This document shows positions 52,867-61,206 of a stretch of 64,000 nt of DNA, piece after piece. Below the pieces are notes generated by a model. That model made no database searches and was not told the DNA's origin. It worked only from the letters and a program-made list of their open reading frames with translations. The stretch's first letter is position 1. The number at the start of each line of letters is the position of its first letter. The stretch spans positions 2,604,001 to 2,668,000 of the forward strand of contig NC_089187.1 in assembly GCF_947507565.1 (NCBI RefSeq), written 5' to 3'. The DNA is from Oscarella lobularis (Eukaryota > Porifera > Homoscleromorpha > Homosclerophorida > Oscarellidae). The translations under genes and the position numbers were made by a program.

Positions 52867-54418
52867 CTAGCCCGTGTAAGTTCGCTGTATTTTATTACAG
52901 GAGAGACCCGTTGGCTAACCCCTTGTAATTTCGCTGTAATTTATTATTAGGATAGACCCGTTGTCTAGCCCCTGTAATTTCGCTGTAATTTATTCAAGGA
53001 GAGACCCTTTGGCTAGCCCCCTGTAATTTGGCTGTAACTTTTTACAGGAGAGACCCGTTGGCTAGCCCCCTGTAAGTTGGCTGTAATTTATTCCAGGAGA
53101 GACCCGTTGACTAACCCCCTGTAATTTCGCTGTAGTTTATTACAGGAGAGACCCATTGGCTAGCCCTTATAAATTCGCTGTAATTTATTACAGGAGAGAC
53201 CCGTTGGCTAACCCCCTGTAATTTCGCTGTGGTTTTTTACAGGAGAGACCCGTTGGCTAGCCCCCTGTAAATTCGCTGTAATTTATTACAGGAGATACCC
53301 GTTTGCTAACCCCCTGTAATTTCGCTGTAATTTATTACAGGAGAGACCCGTTGGCTAACCCCTGTAATTTCGCTGTAAGTTATTACAGCAGAGACCCGTT
53401 GGCTAACCCCCTGTAAATTCGCTGTAATTTATTACAGGAGAGACCCGTTGGCTAGCCCCTGTAATTTCGCTGTAATTTATTACAGGAGATACCCGTTGGC
53501 TAGCCCTCTGTAATTTCGCTGTAATTTATTACAGGAGAGACCCGTTGGCTAGCCCCTGTAATTTCGCTGTAATTTATTACAGGAGAGACCCGTTGGCTAG
53601 CCCCTGTAAATTCGCTGTAATTTATTACAGGAGAGACCCGTTGGCTAGCCCCCTGTAATTTCCCTTTAATTTATTACAGGAGAGACCCGTTGGCTAGCCC
53701 CTGTAATTTCGCTTTAATTTATTACAGGAGAGACCCGTTGGCTAGCCCCTGTAAATTCGCTGTAGTTTATTACAGGAGATACCCGTTGGCTAGCCCCTGT
53801 AATTTCGCTTTAATTTATTACAGGAGATACGCGTTGGCTAGCCCCTGTAATTTCGCTGTAATTTATTACAGGAGATACGCGTTGGCTAGCCCCTGTCATT
53901 TCCCTTTAATTTATTACAGGAGAGACCCGTTGGCTAGCCCCTGTAAATTCGCTGTAATTTATTACATTAGATACCCGTTGGCTAGCCCCCTGTAATTTCG
54001 CTGTAATTTATTACAGGAGAGACCCGTTGGCTAGCCCCTGTAAATTCGCTGTGGTTTATTACAGGAGATACCCGTTGGCTAGCCCCTGTAATTTCGCTTT
54101 AAATTATTACAGGAGATACGCGTTGGCTAGCTCCTGTAATTTCGCTGTAATTTATTACAGGAGATACCCGTTGGCTAGCCCCTGTAATTTCGCTTTAATT
54201 TATTACAGGAGAGACCCGTTGGCTAGCCCCCTGTAATTTCGCTGTAATTTATTACAGGAGAGACCCGTTGGCTAGCCTCCATTAATTTCGCTGTAATTTA
54301 TTACAGGAGAGACCCGTTGGCTAGCTCCCTGTAATTTCGCTGTAATTTATTACAGGAAAGACCCGTTGGCTAACCCCTGTAATTTCGCTGTAATTTATTA
54401 CAGGAGAGACCCGTTGGT
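52867..54418. repeat. Satellite C block 10
   Basis: About 32 monomers. Its middle (53,640-54,230) has mostly 48-bp units, giving two open frames of 101 and 69 codons of the same peptide repeat. It also carries variant units with GATACGCGTTGG. Confidence 0.93.
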
Positions 54419-55100
54419 CCCTCAACTTTATCTTCAATGCCTTAGAATCGAAGTTTATGCCCTCAACTTTATCTTCAGGGCCTTAGAAACATAGTTTAGG
54501 CCCTCAACTTTATCTTTAGCTCCTTACAATCAAAGTTTAAGCCCTTAACTTTATCTTTAGGACCTTAGAATCAAAGTTTAGGCCCTCATCTTTATCTTCA
54601 GGGCCTTAGAATCAAAGTTTAGGCCCTCATTTTTATCTTCAGGGCCTTAGAATCGAAGTTTATGCCCTCAACTTTATCTTCAGGGCCTTAGAATCAATTT
54701 TTAGGCCCTCAACTTATCTTCAGGTCCTTGGAATCAAAGTTTAGGCCCTCAACTTTATCTTCATGTCCCTAGAATCAAAGTTTAGGCCCTCAACTTTATC
54801 TTCAAATCCTTAGAATCAAAGTTTACGCCCTCAACTTTATCTTCAGGTTCTTAGAATCAGAGTTTAGGCCCTCAACTTTATCTTCAGGTCCTTAGAATCA
54901 GATTTTTGACCCTGAACTTTAACTTCAGACCGTTAGAATCAAAGTTTGGGCCTTCAAATTTCTCTTCAGGGCCTTAGAATCAAAGTTTAGGCCTTCAACT
55001 TTATCTTCAGGTCCTTAGAATGAAAGTTTAGGCCCTCAACTTTATCTTCAGGTCCTTAGAATGAAAGTTTGGGCTCTCAACTTTATCTTCAGGGCCTTAG
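54419..55100. repeat. Satellite B block 10
   Basis: About 17 monomers opening GTCCCTCAACTTTATCTTCA and ending at the standard junction. Confidence 0.93.
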
Positions 55101-56023
55101 CTAGCCCGTGTAAGTTCGCTGTAATTTATTACACGAGAGACCCGTTGGCTAACCCCGTGTAATTTCGCTGTAATTTATTATTAGGATAGACCCGTTGTCT
55201 AGCCCCTGTAATTTCGCTGTCATTTATTCCAGGAGAGACCCGTTGGCTAGCCCCTGTAAGTTGGCTGTAATTTATTCCAGGAGAGACCCGTTGACTAACC
55301 CCCTGTAATTTCGCTGTAATTTATTACAGGAGAGACCCGTTGACTAACCTCCTGTAATTTCGCTGTAGTTTATTACAGGAGAGACCCGTTGGCTAGCCCC
55401 TGTAATTTCGCTGTAATTTATTACAGGAGTGACCCGTTTACTAACCCCCTGTAAATTCGCTGTAATTTATTAGAGGAGAGACCCGTTTGCTAACCCCCTG
55501 TAAATTCGCTGTAATTTATTACAGGAGAGACCCGTTGGCTAGCCCCTTTAATTTCGCTGTAGTTTATTACAGGAGAGACCCGTTGGCTAGCCTCTTTAAC
55601 TTGGCTGTAATTTATTACAGGAGAGACCCGTTGGCTAACCCCCTGTTAATTCGCTGTAATTTATTACAGGAGAGACCCGTTGGCTAACCTCCTGTAATTT
55701 CGCTGTAATTTATTACAGGAGAGACCCCTTGGCTAGCCTCCTGTAATTTCGCTGTAGTTTATTACAGGAGAGACCCGTTTGCTAACCCCCTTGTAATTTC
55801 GCTGTAGTTTATTACAGGAGAGACCCTTTGGCTAGCCCCTGTAATTTCGCTGTAATTTATTACAGGAGAGACCCTTTGGCTAGCCCCTGTACTTTCGCTG
55901 TAGTTTATTACAGGAGAGACCCGTTGGCTAACCTCCTGTAATTTCGCTGTAGTTTATTACAGGAGAGACCCTTTGGCTAGCCCCTGTAATTTCGCTGTAA
56001 TTTATTACAGGAGAGACCCGTTG
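55101..56023. repeat. Satellite C block 11
   Basis: Nineteen monomers, the last C array in the window. It lacks the second junction monomer present in the others. Confidence 0.93.
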
Positions 56024-56254
56024 GGCCCTCAACTTTATCTTCAATGCCTTAGAATCAAAGTTTAAGCCTTCAACTTTATCTTCAGGGCCTTAGAATCAAA
56101 GTCTAGGCCCTCAACTTTATCTTCAGGCCCTTAGAATAAAAGTTTAGGCCCTCAACTTTATCTTCAGGCTCTTAGAATCAAAGTTTAGGCCATCAACTTT
56201 ATCTTCAGGTCCTTAGAATCAAAGTCTAGGCCCTCAACTTTATCTTCAGGTCCT
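56024..56254. repeat. Satellite B block 11 (truncated)
   Basis: Five to six monomers. The last breaks off after TCTTCAGGTCC and runs directly into the E repeat. Confidence 0.93.
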
Positions 56255-56300
56255 TTGTAGCCGTTGTGGTAGTTTTTGTAGTTGTAGCCGTTGTAGTTTC
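56255..56300. repeat. Satellite E, first stub (9-bp TTGTAGCCG units)
   Basis: Five diverged nonamer units linking satellite B to satellite F. The final GTAGTTTCTTGCCGG is the same E-to-F junction as at 57,470. Confidence 0.85.
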
Positions 56301-57086
56301 TTGCCGGAATATATACACCGCTTGCCGGAATGTATACACCGCCTGCCGGAATGTATACACCGCTTGCCGGCGGAGTACGTACACGCCTGCCGGAATATAT
56401 ACACCGCCTGCCGGAATATATACACCGCTTGCCGTAATATATACACCGCCTGCCTCCGGAGTATGTACACCGCTTGCCGGAATATATACATCGCCTTCCG
56501 GAATATATACACCGCTTGCCGGCGGAGTACGTACACGCCTGCCCGTATATATACACCGCCTTCCGGCGGAGTACGCACACTCCCTTCCGGAATATATACA
56601 CCGCTTGCCGTAATATATACACCGCCTGCCTCCGGAGTATGTACACCGCTTGCCGTAATATATACACCGCCTGCCGGCGAAGTACGTACACCGCTTGCCG
56701 TAATATATACACCTCTTGCCGGAATATATACAAAGCCTGCCGGCGGAGTACGTACACTGCCTTCCGGAATATATACACCGCTCTCCGGAGTATATACACC
56801 GCCTGCCGGCGGAGTACGTACACGCCTGCCGGTATATGAACACCGCCTTCCGGCGGAGTACGTACACTGCCTTCCGGAATATATACACCGCTTTCCGAAA
56901 TATATACACCGCCTGCCGGAATATATACACCGCCTGCCGGAATATATACACCGCCTGCTGGCAGAGTACGTACACGCCTGCCGGTATATATACACCGCCT
57001 GCCCGCGGAGTATGTACACCGCCTCCGTAATATATACACTGCCTGTCGGCAAAGTACGTACACTGCCTTCCGGAATATATACACCG
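56301..57086. repeat. Satellite F, first array (21/24-bp units)
   Basis: Two interleaved unit types: CCGCCTGCCGG then AATATATACA (21 bp), and CCGCTTGCCGG then CGGAGTACGTACA (24 bp). Both lengths are multiples of three and rarely contain stops, so several long frames are open on both strands. GTACGTAC is an 8-bp palindrome. Confidence 0.93.
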
Positions 57087-57471
57087 TTGTAGCCGTTGTA
57101 GTCGTTGTAGTCGTTGTAGCCGTTGTAGTCGTTGTAGCCGTTGTACCTTTGTAGCCGTTGTAGTCGTTGTAGCCGTTGCAGTCATTGTAGTCATTGTAGC
57201 CGTTGTAGCCGTTGTAGCCGTTGTAGTCGTTGTAGTCATTGTAGCCGTTGTAGCCGTTGTAGCCGTTGTAGTCGTTGTAGTCATTGTAGTCGTTGTAGTC
57301 ATTGTAGCCGTTGCAGTCATTGTAGTCATTGTAGCCGTTGTAGTCGTTGTAGTAGTTGTACCTTTGTAGCCGTTGTAGTCGTTGTAGTCGTTGTAGCCGT
57401 TGTAGTGGTTGTAGCCTTTGTAGCCTTTGTAGCCGTTGTGGTAGTTGTTGTAGTTGTAGCCGTTGTAGTTT
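57087..57471. repeat. Satellite E array (9-bp units)
   Basis: About 42 units of TTGTAGCCG/TTGTAGTCG with CATTGTAGT variants. Period nine keeps the Cys-Ser-Arg reading (+) and the Tyr-Asn/Gly/Asp-type reading (-) open throughout. Confidence 0.93.
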
Positions 57472-58915
57472 CTTGCCGGAATATATACACCGCTTGCCGG
57501 AATATATACACCGCCTGCCGGAATATATACACCGCCTGCCGGCGGAGTACGTACACCGCTTGCCGGAATATATACACCGCCTGCCGGAATGTATACACCG
57601 CTTGCCGGCGAAGTACGTACACGCCTGCAGGAATATATACACCGCCTGCCGGAATATATACACCGCCTGCCGGCGGAGTACGTACACCGCTTGCCGGAAT
57701 ACATACACCGCCTGCCGGAATATATACACCGCTTGCCGGCGGAGTACGTACACGCCTGCCGGTATATATACACCGCCTTCCGGCGGAGTACGTACACTGC
57801 CTTCCGGAATATATACACCGCTTTCCGGAATATATACACCGCCTGCCGGCGGTGTACGTACACCGCCTGCCGGAATATATACACCGCTTGCCGCCGGAGT
57901 ACGTACACGCCTGCCGGAATATATACACCGCTTGCCGGCGGAGTACGTACACGCCTGCCGGTATATATACACCGCCTGCCGGCGGTGTACGTACACCGCC
58001 TGCCGGAATATATACACCGCCTGCCGGAATATATACACCGCCTGCAGGCGGAGTACGTACACGCCTGCCGGAATATATACACCGCTTGCCGGCGGAGTAC
58101 GTACACGCCTGCCGGAATATATACACCGCTTGCCGGCGGAGTACGTACACGCTTGCCGGAATATATACACCGCCTGCCGGAATATATACACCGCCTGCAG
58201 GCGGAGTACGTACACGCCTGCCGGAATATATACACCGCTTGCCGGCGGAGTACGTACACGCCTGCCGGAATACATACACCGCCTGCTGGCGGAGTACGTA
58301 CACCGCTTTCCGGAATATATACACCGCCTGCTGGCGGAGTAGGTACACCGCCTGCCGGAATATATACACCGCCTGCTGGCGGAGTACTTACACCGCCTGC
58401 CAGAATATATACACCGCCTGCCGGAATATATACACCGCATGCTGGCTTAGTACGTACACCGCCTGCAAGAATATCTACACCGCCTGCCGGAATATATACA
58501 CCGCCTGCTGGCAGAGAACTTACACCGCCTGCCAGAATATCTACACCGCCTGCTGGCGGAGTACGTGCACCGCTTGACGGAATATGTACACCGCCTGCTG
58601 GCTGAGTAGTTACACCGCTTGCCGGAATATATACACCGCCTGCTGGCTGAGTACTTACACCGCTTGCCGGAATATATACACCGCCTGCTGGAGGAGTACG
58701 TACACCGCCTGCGAGAATATATACACCGCCTGCCAGAATATCTACACCGCCTGCTGGCGGAGTACGTACACTGCCTGCCAGAATATCTTCACCGCCTGCA
58801 GGAATATATACACCGCCTGCTGGCGGAGTACGTACACCGCCTGCCAGAATATATACACCGCCTGCCGGAATATATACACCGCCTGCCGGCGGAGTACGTA
58901 CACTGCCTGCCAGAA
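57472..58915. repeat. Satellite F, second array
   Basis: About 64 units of the 21-bp and 24-bp types in local patterns. Towards the right end the units drift to GCTGGC and GCCAGAATAT variants. The minus-strand 751-codon frame (58,440-56,185) crosses both F arrays and E and is repeat-derived. Confidence 0.93.
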
Positions 58916-59697
58916 TTCATTCAAAATAAATTCTGCATTAATTCAGAATAAATTTCGCATTTATTCTGCATTAATTCAGAATTAATTCTGCATTTATTCA
59001 GAATAAATTCGGCATTAGTTCCGAATAAATTCTGCATTAATTCAGAATAAATTCTGCTTTTATTCAGAATAAGTTCTGCATTAATTCAGAATAAATTCTG
59101 CATTAATTCAGAATAAATTCTGTATTAATTCTGCATTAATTCAGAATTGATTCTGCATTTATTCAGAATTAATTCTGCAATAATTGAAAATAAATTCTGC
59201 ATTATTTCAGAATAAATTCTGCATTAATCTAGAATAATTTCTGCATTAATTCAGAATAAATTCTGCATTAATTCAGAATAAGTTCTGCATTAATTCAGAA
59301 TAAATTCTGCATTAATTCAGAATAAATTCCGCATTTATTCAGAATAAATTCCGCATTTATTCTGCATTAATTTAGAATTTATTTTGCATTTTATCAGAAT
59401 TATTTCTGCAATAATTCAGAATAAAATCTGAATTAATTCAGAATTAATTCTGAATTAATGCAGAATTTATTCTGAATTTATTCTGAATTAATGCAGAATT
59501 TATTCTGAATTAATGCAGATTTTATTCTGAATTAATGCTGAATTTTATTCTGAATTAATGCAGAATAAATTCTTCATTAATTCTTCATTAATTCTACATT
59601 AATTCAGTATAAATTCTGAATTAATTCAGAATAAATTCTGAATTAATTCAGAATAAATCCTGCATTAAGTCAGAATAAATTCTGTATTTATTCAGAG
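58916..59697. repeat. Satellite G, first array (22 bp)
   Basis: About 35 diverged units of AATTCAGAATAAATTCTGCA plus TT, with the dyad CAGAATAAATTCTG in each. From about 59,430 the motif order flips towards TTCTGAATTAATGCAG, the reverse-complement orientation. Ends abruptly at the unique island. Confidence 0.9.
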
Positions 59698-59961
59698 AAT
59701 GTGAGATTTTTTCGCGATGTTTTAGCGCGCGTTACACTCGAAAAGCCCTGCTCGTCGTTCGTCTCCTGTGCATCGCTTAGCGAGCGAGTTTGAGGTTCTT
59801 GATCGACTTCTTGTCGTGTTCCGTCACGTTCTGAACGGTTATTGCTAAGTTTTTCGTCGTCATGGCGTTTCGGGGTGTACGAGCGATCTTTTAGAACGAT
59901 CGCCGACGTATCGTCGACTCACGACGGAGCGCCTGTCGTTTTCTTCACCTTACATACGATC
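59698..59961 (+). promoter_or_regulatory. Unique island: presumed promoter and 5' leader of the INO80E-like exon
   Basis: Non-repetitive sequence rich in CpG (CGCGCG near 59,726, CGATCG near 59,900), unlike the AT-rich satellite on either side. It lies directly upstream of the short coding exon. I see no clear TATA box. An upstream ATG at 59,862 is out of frame and ends quickly. Confidence 0.4.
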
Positions 59962-60036
59962 ATGGATGCTTCATGGCAGCGTAGCTCTCGTAAAGAATAT
60001 AGAATGTTGAAAAGAAAGCTGAAGCACCTTGTCTAC
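59962..60036 (+). CDS. INO80E: First coding exon resembling INO80 complex subunit E; rest of gene not in window
   Basis: INO80E is a small animal-specific subunit of the INO80 chromatin remodeller. The exon has 25 codons from ATG at 59,962 to a phase-0 boundary at 60,036, followed by the consensus donor GTAAGT. The last 13 residues, YRMLKRKLKHLVY, match the conserved start of the INO80E coiled coil, which reads YRNLKRKLKFLIY in the human protein as I recall it. In that protein Glu-His-Glu-Cys follows, so it would start the next exon. No second exon is seen: satellite G begins about 20 bases after the donor and repeats continue to the window end. The frame extends upstream to 59,842 but the Met at 59,962 best fits the family. 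It may be a live gene with a satellite-filled intron, or an orphan fragment. Confidence 0.55.
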
Positions 60037-60056
60037 GTAAGTTCACGATCTTTTAT

Positions 60057-60117
60057 TCCGCATTAATTCAGAATTAATTCTGCATTAATTCAGAATTAAA
60101 TCTGCATTTATTCAGAA
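60057..60117. repeat. Satellite G, short array right of the island
   Basis: Nearly three units of the same 22-bp repeat as left of the island (GCATTAATTCAGAATTAATT), beginning inside the presumed intron. Confidence 0.88.
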
Positions 60118-60250
60118 TTTGTCCTGGGGACAATTTGTCCCCAGGACAAATTGTCTTGGGACAAATTGTCCTGGGACAATTTGTCCTGGGACAATTTGTC
60201 TTGGGGAGAATTTGTCCTGGGGACATTTTGTCCTGGGACAATTTGTCCTT
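60118..60250. repeat. Satellite D, second array
   Basis: About eight units of GGGACAATTTGTCC type. Two units (around 60,140-60,172) are inverted (GGACAAATTGTC), which makes a head-to-head palindrome. The same family separates satellites A and C at 17,283-17,371. Confidence 0.9.
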
Positions 60251-61113
60251 CTCCTATGCCTTTTGCCTTCTGCCTTTGCCTTTTGCTTTCTCCCTCTGCC
60301 TTTTGCCTTCTCCCTTTGCGTTTTGCCTTCTCCCTTTGCGTTTTGCCTTCTCCCTTTTCGTTTTGCCTTCTCCCTTTGCCTTTTTCCTTCTCCCTTTGCC
60401 TTTTGCCTTCTCCCTTTTGCCTTTTGCCTTCTTCTTTGCCTTTTGCCTTCTCCTTTGCCTTTTGCCTTCTCCCTTTTGCCTTTTGCCTTCTCCCTTTTGC
60501 CTTTTGCCTTCTCCCTTTTGCCTTTTGCCTTCTCCCTTTTGCCTTTTGCCTCCTCCCTTTTGCCTTTTGCCTTCTCCCTTTTGCCTTTTGCCTTCTCCCT
60601 TTTGCCTTTTGCCTCCTCCCTTTTGCCTTTTGCCTTCTCCCTTTTGCCTTTTGCCTTCTCCCTTTTGCCTTTTGCCTTCTCCCTTTGCCTTTTGCCTTTT
60701 CCCTTTGCCTTTTGCCTTTTCCCTTTGCCTTTTGCCTTCTCCTTTTCCTTTTTCCTTTTGCCTTCTCCCTTTTGCCTTTTGCCTTTTCCCTTTGCCTTTT
60801 GCCTTTTCCCTTTGCCTTTTGCCTTTTCCCTTTGCCTTTTGCCTTTTCCCTTTGCCTTTTGCCTTTTCCCTTTGCCTTTTGCCTTTTCCCTTTGCCTTTT
60901 GCCTTCTCCCTTTGCCTTTTGCCTTCTCCCTTTTGCCTTTTGCCTTCTCCCTTTTGCCTTTTGCCTTCTCCCTTTTGCCTTTTGCCTTCTCCCTTTTGCC
61001 TTTTGCCTTCTCCCTTTTGCCTTTTGCCTTCTCCCTTTTGACTTTTGCCTTCTCCCTTTTGCCTTTTGCCTTCTCCCTTTGCCTTTTTGCCTTCTCCTTT
61101 GCCTTTTGCCTTC
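60251..61113. repeat. Satellite H, heptad-based 21-bp repeat
   Basis: Mostly (CCTTTTG)(CCTTTTG)(CCTTCTC)-style units; the heptamer is the base period and the 21-bp triplet of heptamers the higher order. Shorter units of 18 and 20 bp occur at 60,680-60,910. Strand asymmetry is strong: the plus strand is almost all pyrimidine, with one G per heptamer. Up to 354 codons are open in several frames on both strands, repeat-derived. Confidence 0.93.
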
Positions 61114-61206
61114 TTCTGAATAAATGCTGCATTTATTCAGAATAAATGCTGCAATTATTCTGACAAAATGCTGCATTTATTCTGAATAATGCTGCATTTA
61201 TTCTGA
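61114..61206. repeat. Satellite G variant, third array
   Basis: About four units of TGCTGCATTTATTCTGAATAA type, the G family in slightly longer form (23-25 bp), bridging H and I. Confidence 0.85.

Noticed and set aside
17372-56023. Short open frames with a repeated FAVIYYRRDPLASP peptide
   Set aside because: Produced by runs of 48-bp satellite C units and broken wherever a 49-bp unit occurs. No selection for frame is visible.
56185-58440. 751-codon minus-strand open frame (and 300-680-codon frames overlapping it)
   Set aside because: Entirely 21-, 24- and 9-bp tandem repeats. The same DNA is open in several frames on both strands, with no splice structure or domain.
59842-59961. 40 extra codons upstream of the INO80E-like Met
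   Set aside because: In frame, but starts at a non-ATG codon and shows no family similarity. INO80E normally has only a dozen or so residues before the conserved block.
60112-61176. Lys/Arg/Gly-rich 354-codon minus frame and Phe/Leu/Pro-rich plus frames
   Set aside because: Satellite H with a 21-bp period; open in all frames because the heptamers contain no stops. Not a protein.
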